Positions 11,000-22,896 of a stretch of DNA of 64,000 nt are shown here, in pieces. The notes beneath the pieces are model-generated. The model had not been told where the DNA came from. It did not search any database and saw nothing but the letters and a program-made list of their open reading frames with translations. The translations under genes were made by a program, and so were the position numbers. This stretch comes from Icerya purchasi (taxonomy: Eukaryota > Arthropoda > Insecta > Hemiptera > Monophlebidae). Positions within the stretch are counted from its first letter, which is position 1. The number at the start of each line of letters is the position of its first letter. The stretch spans positions 416,462,557-416,526,556 of the forward strand of contig CM077115.1 of NCBI GenBank assembly GCA_039619475.1, written 5' to 3'.

Positions 11000-13490
11000 T
11001 ATATACGGTAAATATGGATGATGCGGAACTAGTTAATGTTTTGTAATATTCCGTAACTTTTTTTCAAATAAGTTCCCGCCTAAGCGTTTTATTTATGTAG
11101 TAAAAAAAAAAAAAAATGCGTCGTAGCCTATATTATTATAAACTTTTAATTGGTCATTAAGATCATTTCAGATTCTGTATATTCCGGATACCATTAGGCT
11201 CGATACTGCAAATAGTTTTCCGGAATATTACACACTTTTCGAAGGAGCTTTAAATATGTAGCTGTCATCATTTTTTCCCGCGGAAAAACGTCAAAAATTA
11301 TCGGGGGGACCACATCATAGTGGTATTTCGTCATTTACTTAAACGGTTAATTCATTGCTATCGATCAAATACGGCAGGATGTTACGAAATTAAAATTTCG
11401 CAACGGCTTCGTGAATGTTTTAAAAGCATCCGCCTTTTTCGTTAAGGGAGAAATTAAGCGGGGTCATCAGTGCCGGTTGATATTCAGGATAAAGTATCAT
11501 CAACATTGAAAGAAAACGAAATATTTTCGTAAACAACTAACTTGCGAACAAAGAAGAAATTTTAGTTTCCGCTGTGTCGGCCGGTAACATATGCGTTTGA
11601 TCGCAAATATAATAATTCATTTGTCGCAACTACAGATAGCGAGAAAAGATAAATAAGAATATCATATCATAGTTGTTTGTTTATTGACATTTGAAACTAA
11701 ATAAAAAATCAAGTATTTTAAATAAAATTGGCGTGTTTCATGTTTTTACATATTCATTTATTTTGTAATTTTCCGGTAAATTTCACCTGTTTATTTCATT
11801 TATGTAATACACGTTATAATTCATACATTGGTTTACACGTAGTTCACTACGGAACAGCGAATAAAATTGTCTAGCATAAATTTACGATGCACACGGGATG
11901 AACGAAACTAGTGTATTTCTGGGATATTTTACGTCGTTGCCAAAGTGTACTTAAGAGTGTAAATGTGTTGATCTATGTATGGTTGACTGGTGAAAATGCA
12001 GGGAAGTGCTGGGATAGAGTACGGTCCAGACGTTGCCAGTCGAGGTGAAAAATATGTTAATAAGGTTTTTCAACAATTCACTAGATACAAGATATATACA
12101 GTGGCGGCTTACTAGGTCCGTGAGGTCTGGGGGCGGGGGGCTAGGGCGGCAACATTTGAGGGGCGCCAAAATTTAAAAGGTTGCTAAAATTTAAAAGGCG
12201 CCTGAACACAAATAGTTTTTTTCCAGTCGCTTCAAAGTCGAAATCGATGAAGTTTTCCGTCAACTGTGAAATTGACTATTTTTTCTCTCGCTGTTAAACT
12301 GTGGACATGTAGAAAATTTCGATTAACTCGAGATTTATTTCTATAAAATTTCGTAATTGTTTTGTAACACTAAATCATTTTTATTCGTAAGTGCAGTAAG
12401 TTTATTGATCATATGTAAGGATTGTTGATTTTGACTTTAAAATTTGTTATCCAAAACCCGTCGATGCATATATATATATACATATATATATTATTTTATT
12501 TTATTTTTTAGTTACAAGAAAAGTGGCATATCACCACGATCGCACCGTAAGTTTTACACTTTTCATCGCTTGCCTCTCTGTAAGCTCTGTCGTAAGGTAT
12601 TTTTAATTATTGTCGTTTGGAATTTAAATTTCGCCTTCATTTAATCGTCCACGTGTATAACCCGAAGAGCCTAACTTAAAACAGCATGTTATTTTTTTTT
12701 CTACCGGAAAGGGAAAAAAGAAATTTATCTATTTCTATTTTTCCACTTCTAATAGTCAGTTTTGTAATTTTCTTCGTTTCATTTAAAGATGAAAAGCAAT
12801 TATTTAACAAACAAAAAAAACCGGAATGTCTCTAAAAGAGGTTGTAAAATAGTTTTATAAAATAAACGATCTTTTGGCGCACGCTGCTATTTCGTTCTCG
12901 TTTTAAAAAACTTCATCGCCTAATCTCCCGTGTCCTTATGTAGCATAAAGTCTACCTTAAATTTTGATATTCCCAACGACCGTTCTTTTTTTTTTATCTG
13001 TTGACACGGGTTTTCTAATTCTTCCAATTCCCCTCGAGAGTGTCCTATCATCGATGCTCTTCTATTATTCGTCTATGTTTTGATCATATTATTTTTTTTC
13101 TCTGCATTTTTCCGTAGTTTCCTTTTGATTGAATCTTACGGCGCGATGTTTTCCTTTTTTGTTAAATATGGATTCTCTATCCCTTCCCTCTCTTATTATA
13201 ACATAAGCTTCCTGCTTGCTATTGCACATCTTGCATCCCAGTCTTTCCCCTCTTTGTCATCATCCTTGCTATGCTGGTTCCTTTATATTTTCAGTACTAC
13301 TTGATCGAATCGAAATTTTGCCTATAAACTTTCCTTGACGTGCCGAAAAAAGCGACACAGAATACTAAAGGTCGCACCAGTAACTTTTCGATTACATACA
13401 TTTTTTTGTGCACTGCACATACCACAACTTCTGAAAATTTTTTGTGGGGGTGTTTTTCCATTTTTTTTTTCCTTTCAACAAAACCTATTG
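11000..13490. other. No gene recognised; possible hAT-like terminus at about 12.1 kb
   Basis: Mostly AT-rich single-copy-looking sequence. At 12099 the motif CAGTGGCGGC begins a G-rich stretch that continues with GGGGGCGGGG, followed by GGCGCC. This resembles the tip of some hAT-type elements, but I found no matching opposite end or 8-bp duplication. A (TA)n tract lies near 12468-12490. Confidence 0.35.
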
Positions 13491-13494
13491 ATCG

Positions 13495-13620
13495 GCAGTA
13501 GCGTGAAATTTTAATGCGATAGGTTTTTAGGGTGGAGGACGTTATGATCATGCGACGGTGCGGAATTGAACTCGCGAGTTTGAACAAATTTGAATTAACA
13601 CGTCATTCAGTTGCTCAACT
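13495..13620 (-). mobile_element. Possible tRNA-related SINE fragment
   Basis: On the minus strand, AGTAGTTGAGCAACTGAATG resembles a pol III A box with flanks, and GCGAGTTCAATTCCGC about 45 bases later resembles a B box (consensus GGTTCGAATCC). The arrangement is that of a degraded tRNA-derived SINE head. There is no second copy in the window and no clear A-rich tail, so this is tentative. Confidence 0.35.
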
Positions 13621-13935
13621 ACTTGGTTGGAAGGAATTCGCGATATTTAAATCTGGACGACAGCAGGTGAAAGTGGACGATCGAAAATGAAAACTTGCTG
13701 AAGCTACGTTTGAGCAAAAAAGTAAAATTTGATTTATAAAATGCTGTCCCGCTAAACTGGAACGACCCTACTTGGAAGAGGAAATTTGTAGTCACCGGAA
13801 AGCCGAATCAGCACGCTCTACAGTCGGTTGTACACATTTGGGCAGGCGGTTGATGGTATGTGTCTTTTTACCAACTTCAAAAAAAACATATGTTCGTTAT
13901 GTTTCACTTTACGTTTATTTGCGCATATACCTACG

Positions 13936-14032
13936 TGGGTCGATTTTAATCATTTTTTGTTCATTCGAAAGTGTACCATTCAGCAATGGTACCAAGTGAG
14001 TAAACACTGCCGAGTACTAGTAAACACAAATA
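13936..14032. repeat. Dispersed hairpin-containing repeat, copy 1
   Basis: About 90 bp align by eye with 60032-60123 in the same orientation: CGATTTTAA, TTTGTTCATTCG, AGTGTACC, TGGTAC, GAGTA and GTAAACAC. In this copy, GTACCATT and AATGGTAC form an 8-bp stem around a 4-base loop. No terminal repeats or coding frame. Nature unknown. Confidence 0.5.
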
Positions 14033-14848
14033 CTCAATAGTCATTAAAATATACGTCAAAGAAAAGATCGGAGAAGTTTTTAATAATAGAATAAACGTCA
14101 TTGGCACTTATGGTAAGATGGAAACGTAAGATGGAAAGAAAATCCATTTTTATCAAGACAAAAATTTTGAATATTACCGACAATTCGTATCTGATTGTTA
14201 TTGTTAACCAGCTTTATAAATATGCATTTATAAATTTTGTTATTCTTTATGTATTTGAAGTGTGGTTGTAAAATTTCAAATTTTCATCTATTAAAACGTT
14301 CTTTTTCATGTTTTTGTAAGTTCATATTTGTTCTTCTGCAAGAGAAAGTAATCAGATTTGTTTTTCTCATATTGATCTCTAGATTATATATTTCTAAAAG
14401 GCTTTTTTATATTACTGCATATTATTGCAATTTTTTCCCCCGAATTTTCTATACATCTATCTGCTATTAGTATGTTTTTCCTGTAGTTTACAATGCGACA
14501 AGTAATAATCTGTAATAATAATATTCTCTTTTTTAAATATTGCTACCAACTCCTCGATACGCTAGTGTAACTACTCAATACTCTCATTTTAAATCTATAT
14601 ACACTTATTCTACCAAATAATCTGCCGGCTAGTATTCGCAGAATGTTCCTTGTTGTAATATTCATGTGACGATACAATTTAATGAGTAAGTGCGAATGAA
14701 AGAGCGATAGAAAACTGTTTGTGCATGGAGTTGCTATTTGCAGGCATCATCTATATAATGAATATAAAATACCATTACATGCTGTGATTATGTTTATGTT
14801 GTGTGTATATTGTGTTTTTTGATTTTTGTATTAAAATATTCCTGTCGG

Positions 14849-15265
14849 TATATATATATATATATAACTCGGCCACTTTGGCTTCGTAAGGGGCTGTGCC
14901 CCTTGACCCCTCTTGCTTTCATTTCTGTCTCTTTTTCTTCTATACTTTGTATAAAATGATCAAAATTTACAACGTAGTTCTTACTGGCATCAACACACAC
15001 AAAACGAAATAACATAACCACAAAAATCCTATTCTAACATTTAACTTCCGTTATATAAAATTAAGACATTTTTTCGTTACATTTTTCGTTACATTTTTCG
15101 TTACATATTTCATTACATAAAATTATGACATTTTCTAAATAGCAATAAGAAAAATCCTACAAAATATAACAAACGTTACATAAAATTGGGACATTTTTCT
15201 GGGACATTTTTTTGGGACATTTTTTCGAATCTAAGAATTACGTTGTAATTAATATATATATATGT
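14849..15265 (+). mobile_element. (TA)n-flanked repeat family, copy 1 (complete)
   Basis: (TA)9 is followed at 14867 by the conserved left end ACTCGGCCA. Next come a GC-rich hairpin (AAGGGGC-TGT-GCCCCTT), the block GACCCCTCTTGC, and then ATGATCAAAATTTACAACG. The centre has degenerate repeats of the type TTTTCGTTACAT and AAAATTGGGACATTTTT. The right end, CTAAGAATTACGTTGTAATT, runs into another TA tract. The right end is also present inverted about 130 bp from the left end, with one mismatch. No open frame and no terminal inverted repeat. Five more copies are described at 30-31, 37.5-38 and 61.8 kb. Confidence 0.75.
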
Positions 15266-15269
15266 ATGT

Positions 15270-17200
15270 ATTTATTGCGAAATCTTGATGAGAACAAAGT
15301 TTCGCAGAAGGCCGAATGCGTGTGTTGACGTATCAGTTTTATGACCTAACGAAATTATAATTTTAGTGAAGCCCATCATATCCGCGATAGAGGACAGTGG
15401 GGCGTCAAGTGCGGAATAATGTAAAAAGTATCACAGTCAACGGAGTTTTTTTGAAAAATGGCATATGTGATGTCGTAGGCTAACGTTTTTGTATTTCCAG
15501 GCTGTCCGAGACGGCGTGCAAGCAAGTCACGATAGTTTTAGTTGGGAGCACCATATCCGCAATCCAACACCGCCAGACGTCCGCTATAGGGATTTATTTC
15601 ATTACTGACCTGACGAGTAGTGTTTATTGGACACGATGTTTTGCTATTTTCCTTGATTTCGAATAAAATTTCATATAAAAGAGCGAATCATATTCAACGC
15701 TACAAGAAATAGGTATCATCACTCGACGAAGGTTGTTAGGCGAATGAAATTTTTTGGTCTCATAATGTGGAGGCGGGATAAAATGGAACGTTTGGTGGCA
15801 CTTAGAAAAGTCGAATGGTCTCGGAAATGCGCATAGACGTGTGTGAAATGTATTCATCGAGCAGAGAATCGAGAGCAGTCTCGCAGGGAGTGATCGACTG
15901 TACGTGGATACGCTGATTACGATAATATCAGCGCGGTCCACGAATAAAGATGTGTCTTTGTAGGAGTTTCATTCCTGAACGTGTTTGTTGTAAGCCGAGT
16001 GAATGCCCGCGAAATCTACCTTAAAACAAACGCCATCCACCGCATGCTCCGTGTTGAATGAAGTTCCGGGAGAGGACATAAAAGTACTACATTTATAATC
16101 CATTTCTTCTTTAAAAAAAGTAGGGAAAGTATTTAGCAGATAAAAAAAAAACTTATGGTAATTTTTCAGACGATCATAATTCACGCAAATTTCATCATGT
16201 TCCCAGATATTAAAAGGTAATTTTGTGAAACCGAGAAGTAAAAAGAAGAAAAAAAAAAAGAGAATGTGAGAAAGGCCTTGGGTATTTGGGTAAAGCCTAT
16301 CACCAACCGGCTAGCGGAATAGGAAAAAAGGGGAAAGAAACGATTTCGTCACATAAAAGTAAATGTAGGCAACCCAATGACCTCGCCATAGAGACAGAGA
16401 TAAACCTACTGGGCTCTCAGATGATAATCTCTTATAATTATTATAAAAAAGTGTCGGTGTTTTAAATGACGCTATTTATTTATTTATTTACCTACTAACT
16501 ATAATATAAACAAACAAAAAGATTATTACATTTAATATATGTATATCCTATATGATGTCCCGTTTTGTTGCCTCGAGTATTTTTTCTTTTTTCGCCTATT
16601 TGGGGTTGACTATAAGATAAAAATTATAAACTAATTCCTATCCAACATTCAAGAAGAAATCTTATTAACCTGTCGACTCCGTTCACGTCTATGCAGTGGC
16701 GATCGTGTGGCAATGTCTATATTTTATGAACTTTTGCGATATTCCGTCCAGTCTGTTGTTGTTTTCCTACTTTCCGGTTCTTATACTCCAAGTAACAAAA
16801 ATAACTCTCAAGTGTTTAATTTCCACCTGTGATGCGAGATACGTGACCCGCTCATCACCATTTTATTCTTCATATGTAACGTACAATAACGTTTCAACTT
16901 CCTTCTTTTAGTATTACTGATTTTTACCTTATCTGTTAACACCTAGAATAGAATTCTCTTTAAACAAAATTCGTGTTGTTGCAAGTTTAGTTATATCCCT
17001 CCGGTACTAACAACTAAGTTTGCCATTCATATCATAAGTAAGTGTAGCTATTATTATTATTGCTTATGAAATGAGAACGTTCATTTTTAATTTTCGAAAC
17101 TGATAAATATAATTTACGATTTGCTTCGGAATTTCTAGAAGAAAAGTGTGTTAAACGATTTCTAAATAAGGCGCAACAGAATTTCAATAAGCTCTATTTT
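15270..17200. other. No gene recognised
   Basis: AT-rich sequence with short chance frames. The stretch near 16250-16440 (AAGCCTATCACCAACCGG and around) has a more even base composition and could be an old repeat, but I found no second copy. Confidence 0.4.
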
Positions 17201-17819
17201 AAAAGCGAATGTGGCCGCAGAATCATTAAAAATCTACATATATTGGGAACAGAAGGCAAGAATATTAGTGGATGAAAAGCAGCAGACAGAGAGAGTATTA
17301 AAATTCAGAGGGGGCTCAAGCAAGGATGCATCCTATCACCATTACTATTCAACATATATGTGCAGACGAAATATTCGGTGAAGCTTTGGAAGATGCAAAA
17401 TTAGGAATCAAAGTGAACGGAAGCTATCTCTAAACAATGTGAGGTACGCAGATGATTCAGTTCTCTTCTCAGATTCAATGGAGGATCTGCAGGAATTGGT
17501 AAGATTAGTAAACGAAGCTGCATCAAGATATGGCCTTAATATTAATGTAAAGAAATCTAAACTGTTAATTGATCAGTAAGAAGGCTATAAAGGATACAGA
17601 ACTCCAGATCAATGGACAAAAATCGAAATAACGCGAGAATATAAATCATTTAGGATGCTACATAACCGAATCTCTCGACCACTCCGAAGTAGAGATTAAG
17701 AGAAGAATTGGATACGCCAAGACTGCTTTCTTGAAAATGAAAAATTTATTTACAAATCAGTCGCTAAATTTAAAAACACGCGTCCGAAAATGATAACATG
17801 TTACGTCTATAGTATTTTA

Positions 17820-18545
17820 CGAGGGTCAGTCAAAAAGTAACATTCCCTATTTTAGAGCTCGATTAAAACGCGAGAAAAGCGTTATGTAAAGCATATTATA
17901 TCATTTCGGAAAATCGAGGAAAAAACACGATTTTTCTCCATAATTTCCCTGTCGATCGAGGCATTTTTCGTAGCGTGAAACGAGCATACCTATTCGCGCA
18001 CTGTAGAAATCTGCCGCGAAATTCTGTAAAATTTCGTGGACATGAGCTTTCGTTTCGTCGACATTCGCGTGTTGTCTTTGACCGGCTAATTCGGACTTGA
18101 GCTTCGGAAAAACGTGATAATCGCTCGGCGCTAGGTCAGGCGAATGTGGCCGATGTGGAAAAACATCCCAATGGAACCACTGAAGGAGGTCGCGGGTCAC
18201 TTTTGCGGAATGCGCACGTGCATTATCGTGCAGCAGTACAACTCGTTGACTCAATTTCCCCCCACGCTTGTTTTGGATCGTACGACGAAGCTTCTTCAGG
18301 GTCTCACAATACCCCTCACCGCATAAAAACCGAATAACACTACGTACTTCCCATCTGGCGGGACGTGCTAGAGGCAACTCGATGGTAACAGTACTGATGC
18401 TCGAATCCGGTTGTGTCATCCTTCAAGATTTTTTATCAATGTTACCAGAGAAGCCTAATCTTCATTCCCTGCCCATTTTTCGTGTTGCGTTCACGCTATT
18501 ATATGCGCTATAAAATAGGGAATGTTACTTTTTGACTGGCCCTTG
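17820..18545 (-). mobile_element. Internally deleted mariner element
   Basis: This 726-bp element has 35-bp terminal inverted repeats (17820-17854 and 18511-18545, two mismatches, sharing GTCAAAAAGTAACATTCCCT at the core; the left tip reads CGAGGGTCAG and the right tip CAAGGGCCAG). It is flanked by TA duplications at 17818-17819 and 18546-18547. A full mariner is about 1.3 kb, so about 550 bp are missing from the middle of the gene. It is inserted in an RTE-like LINE and is therefore younger than that copy. Confidence 0.9.
17901..18419 (-). CDS. Mariner transposase, internally deleted but open (172 codons)
   Basis: One uninterrupted frame. Residues 20-33 (PARWEVRSVIRFLC) match the first helix region of the N-terminal paired-like DNA-binding domain. 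At about residue 36 the sequence jumps directly to YCETLKKLRR, which normally lies just before the second catalytic block. That block follows as VVLLHDNARAH (Asp 65), and SPDLAPSDYH carries the third Asp (100); the spacing is 34, so DD34D. The tail LVSRYEKCLDRQGNYGEK is typical. The first catalytic Asp and most of the DNA-binding domain are missing, so catalysis is not expected. The open frame despite the deletion suggests a recent event. Whether the product is made is unknown. Confidence 0.85.
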   Translation of the reverse strand: MTQPDSSISTVTIELPLARPARWEVRSVIRFLCGEGYCETLKKLRRTIQNKRGGKLSQRVVLLHDNARAHSAKVTRDLLQWFHWDVFPHRPHSPDLAPSDYHVFPKLKSELAGQRQHANVDETKAHVHEILQNFAADFYSARIGMLVSRYEKCLDRQGNYGEKSCFFLDFPK

Positions 18546-18999
18546 TATTATATGGAGTGGAGGCAGCAACAGTGACAGCAAAGACGTTAAAAAACTCGAA
18601 GCGTGTGAAATGTGGCCGCATAGAAGTTCAACACAGAAGATGACCAACGAAAAAGTATTGGAGCTGGCAGATGTTAAAAGATACTTGACGCAGACAATCA
18701 AGAGAAGGAAAATCGAATATTTCGGACATTTAATCAGAGGTCAAAGATACGAACCAATTAAGCTGATAATTGAAGGGAAAATTGATGGACGCCGCGGAGG
18801 GGGAAGAAGGAGAACTTCCTGGCTGAAGAATGTGCGGCAATGGGCAGGACTAAACGCTGTTGGTGACCTTGTGCGAGCAGCGGAGGGACGAAAAATTTAA
18901 CGAAAAATTTAAAGTAGTGTTAGTCTAGCGCCAGTAGGATCGTCAACGCGCAGATATTATGCGTATGACAATCGAAGAAGAAGAAGATAGCCATTAATA

Positions 19000-21205
19000 T
19001 ATATGTATATACGCAAAATGGAATAAATTTATCTCGAGCGTGATGTTACTCGTTGCGTATGACTGATTCGATCGTTTTTTGATACCGAAGAAATAAAAAT
19101 TACAGAAATTAAAATTTTGATTCTAGCAAAACTTTTCAGTAGCGGTTTTAAATTTATGATTTCGATGAAATGTATATATTTTTTTTTTGGTTTGTTTTTT
19201 GCTGACTAATACACACGATAAAAAACAAAAAAAAAAAAAAAAAAACAGAAAAAATAGAAAAAAGAATCGAAATAAATAAAAACAGTAAATACTTTTTTTG
19301 AAAAGTTGGTTATTTAAACTATAAATTTTATAGAGACAAATAAGAGAAATATGATCCGACGGGGAGAGTTATTAATTTAGTGTAAAAATTTGCAAATTCG
19401 CAAAGCATAGAGAGATTTCTTAAAACCGAATAAAGGAAACTCGAGGCCTACTTGAAAAACATTTCAAGCGGATTAACGCGGTTAACGGCGAATGCGCAAT
19501 ATGCAATGACGAACAGGAAAATTCTATCCAACTCGAACTGGAGTCGTTAGTTTTTTTTTTGTTTTTTTTTTTCATTTGAATTGCTGACTATACAAAAAAC
19601 GAGACAACCGTTTCCGAGTTATTTAATTAAATTAACTGTGCAATATCTGTCCTTTTTTCCATGTTCCACCGTTTCACCATTCAACTTGGATTTTTTAAAT
19701 TTGCATTAGTAATTTTAATTAATTTTGTTAATCGCTTTCATTAATCTTCTGAAATGAAGAAGTAGCCGGACAGAATGTTCTCTATCGCAGACTAAAAATT
19801 AAAAACGCGAGAATGAATAATTAAGGTGTATAATGTGATTTTAATAGAGACAAAAAGTTAAACGCACTCCTCGTTTATTTCAATAATTTATAAAGTATTT
19901 AGACACACACGTGCGAGAGAACTTACGATTTAAAGAATCACCGTAAAAACGGAATTACTCAACCGACTCGAGGGGAAAAAGTAAGACATGCGAGCGAGAT
20001 GAAAATTTACAAATTATCACTCTTATTAAAAAAAAAAGAAAATTTTATTACAAAAAGATAACGATTTCAGCAAAACAGCTTGTGTTAATTCTTCTGACGC
20101 AATATTCGAAAAATTCACGCGCCGACCACCATACTAGTTGTCCCGGATCAATTGTAAAAGTGACAATTCACTGAAAAAGAAAAATTAATAAAAATCTACG
20201 GACGTGTAGTAGGTTGGCTCAAAGCACAACATGATATCGGGAATCATAAAGTTTTATGATTGTGAGTATACTTTATAAAAAGCGTTATTAAAAAAAATAC
20301 CGGAAGTTTTATACTAAAAGTGTTATTTCTCTGCGCTGCGTTTAACATAAGAAATTTCAAATTAGCGAATTTCAGTTTTTAACATTCGGAGTTCTCTACC
20401 TATTTATGGATTTTGCTAAAAAAAAAAAACTTGTTTAAAAAATACTATAAATGTACCATCTCTGTTCTGTTACAACCGTTGTAACGAACCAAATAGACTG
20501 GTTCTTTTAATTTAAATATTATATATATATATATATATATATATTGAAAATGAAGAATTATGAATAGTTTGCGGGCGTATTTTAAGTGAAGTTAACAATG
20601 TACATATGTACCGAGTTCGGAAATGTGGAATTTTTGTAGCAACGTAATCGGGTTGCATTAGAGAAATTCCGAGCAATCTGGCGAACTTGCTGAGACGTAA
20701 GCCTGTGTGTTTTTCTTATGTTAGCAATAAAAGCGAGTGTGAATGGCGTCACGGTGTATGTCGAGGCTTGCGGTTAAGTATTAGTAAAGGTAAAAAGGTA
20801 TCGGACTTCGCGGCGATTTCCGATTGATGGGAAATTTCGCATTAGAAGCGATGCCTAGACAATTGCTCGGCAGCGCAAATTATTGCATATAAATACGAGC
20901 GTTCTTCGAAGCCGCGGGGGTTCTTCTTTGTGCTCGCCGTCCGTTCAACGTCATGATTGCTCGGTAATCATTTTGTCGCACGTTGTATTTAGAAGAACTA
21001 GACGAGTAGAATAACCGCGATACCGGAAATATATACTATTTTTATTATTTTATTCAATTTCGTTTTTTTTTTTTTTTTGATCTTCCGGTTTTAAGTTCAA
21101 TCCTCGTGATAGGCGTTCACGTAGTAGGCTTATTGTGACACTGTGGACCGCTCTGCGATGAGTAGGAAAGGCTTCCCTTTCCTCTTTTGGTTAACGTGTT
21201 TTTTT
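19000..21205. other. No gene recognised
   Basis: AT-rich, with several A- and T-runs and a (TA)n tract at about 20520-20545. From 20600 to 21000 the sequence is CpG-richer and appears single-copy, but no coding frame is convincing. Confidence 0.4.
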
Positions 21206-21215
21206 TTTTTAAATT

Positions 21216-21894
21216 TTGAAGAATCTTTTCTTCAATGGCGCCCCGCCAACCAAAATTAACGGCGAAACAATCCCAGTTAGGAATGAGGTGAAATACCTTG
21301 GGTTGCACTTGGATAGTAAATTAAGGTGGAATAAGCATGTCTCACAAAAAAGAAAGTGCTTGGATATAAAGCTAAGAAAACTCTACTGGCTTCTTGGTAA
21401 GCATTCCAGCTTGTCGATCGAAAACAAAGTATTAATATATAAAATAATGTTGAAACCAGTATGGACATACGGTCTAACTTTATGGGGCTGTGCTAAAAAT
21501 ACACACATTAATAAAATACAACGTTTCCAAAATAAAGCTATTAGACTCATTGTGTCACCTCCTTGGTATGTCTCCACGGACACACTCCATAGGGACTTCA
21601 ACATACCTTACGTAAAGGAAGAAATAAAACTTGCCGCACAGCGGTATACTAGTCGATTAGAAACACATCCCAACCCACTAGCTATCAACCTGCTTGACAA
21701 TAGTCAAGAAATTCGACGGCTGAAGCGCTCTAGAGTCTTTGACTTTGTTTAGAACTTGAATAGATGTTCCTGGGGAACCCTGATAGTGGTGGCCCCTTAC
21801 GCGTTAATTTGCATTCCAGTAAAATTGCTTGATGGTCTATGGAGACCAGTTGTAATTAATAAAAAATAATATAAAAAAAAAAAAAAAAAAAAAA
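21216..21894 (+). mobile_element. Jockey-type LINE, 5'-truncated, with poly(A)
   Basis: An open frame of about 178 codons (about 21220-21752) gives the C-terminal part of a Jockey-clade reverse transcriptase: VKYLGLHLDSKLRWNKHV, then the thumb region with PVWTYGLTLWGCA, FQNKAIRLIVSPPW and YTSRLETHPNPLA. The TAG stop is followed by a short 3' UTR and an A-run at about 21872-21894. The catalytic FADD box and everything upstream are absent, as usual for 5' truncation during target-primed reverse transcription. The frame has no stops and so is one of the youngest LINE pieces here. No clear target duplication was found. Confidence 0.85.
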
Positions 21895-22217
21895 ATGGTG
21901 CCCGAAGGAGTTTTAAATTTAATTAAAGAGAGCGGAAACCATAACACCGTACAGGAAACTCAAAATTTTAACCCGAGCTCATCCAATGTTTACAGTTATT
22001 TTTCTTCTATAGGGGGAAAAAAAAAGCAAAGCAGCAGGGCAGGTGGTACGGAATTAGAAAAAAAGCATGAAAACGGAGTCAGAATAACTCGTCCGTTTTT
22101 ATCTTATCATTATTAGTCCATGAAAAATTCCCGGAATTTTCAAGTATACAGTTACAAGAAAAAATAAGGTAAAAATAAAGATTTGCAAAAAAAAACGTGT
22201 AAAATTACTGTAAATTT

Positions 22218-22850
22218 TTTTTTTTTTTTTTTTTTTGAAATCGCCAGTCGAGGGCATTACCCAGCATAATTTTGTGTTAGTGAGAAAGAGGGAGAAACTA
22301 ATTAAAATTGAATATTATTGGAAATAGAAGCTATGAAGGACGCTATAATAGGAATGATTGCCGGAGATGGAAGTGAAAGAATAAAGGAAGCAATGTATGG
22401 AGTAGGCTAACCGAGTTTCAGGAGTTTATAGAAGTGAGAGCGTTCTGTATATACAGACGCGCATTCAAAGAAGATGTGATTTGCGTCACAGATTAGATCA
22501 GAATCATCCGGATGGAAGGAACAAAAAGGAGAAGAGGACATAGAAAAGCGAAAAGAAGATGCCGGAAGACGACTATGGTCTAGACGAAGCCTGCAAATGG
22601 AAGAGATAAGAAAGCGCGAAAGATGAGGGAAGTCATGGTACCAAGGGTACGGAGGAGGATGGGTTTGGATACTAAGGTAGAAGGATTCAGGATTCGAGAA
22701 TATTGATTTTCTTGTTCAGTTATTTTCACATAAACTACTACAGTCGTTGCGTTGCGCGATTTCGTTTCACTATTTCGTTTCACAAGCGATTTTCAAGACG
22801 TTTCACATCAAAAAGCGACGGGAGAAGCAAACTGTGTCCAAAATGTGGAC

Positions 22851-22896
<46 letters not shown>

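Larger units (their letters stand above)
17220..18990 (+). mobile_element. RTE-like LINE 3' part, split by a mariner
   Basis: Decayed reverse transcriptase and C-terminal region of an RTE-like non-LTR element. Readable landmarks, with frameshifts between them: IKNLYWEQKARI, LKQGCILSPLLFNIY, VRYADDSVLFSD (YADD catalytic box), then after the mariner LYGVEA, KKLEACEMW and, at 18580-18897, a C-terminal block ending IKRRKIEYFGHLIRGQRYE and SWLKNVRQW. The tail after the stop ends in AAGAAGAAGAAGATAG near 18990. Removing 17820-18545 plus one TA rejoins the frame as SILLYGVEA. The endonuclease and 5' part are absent. The RTE-like assignment is from general similarity. Confidence 0.75.

Noticed and set aside
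12099..12190. hAT element starting CAGTGGCGGC
   Set aside because: No matching opposite end or 8-bp duplication found in the window, so it is not listed as an element.
18144..18513. Three overlapping plus-strand frames over the mariner
   Set aside because: Antisense shadows of the transposase frame at 17901-18419.
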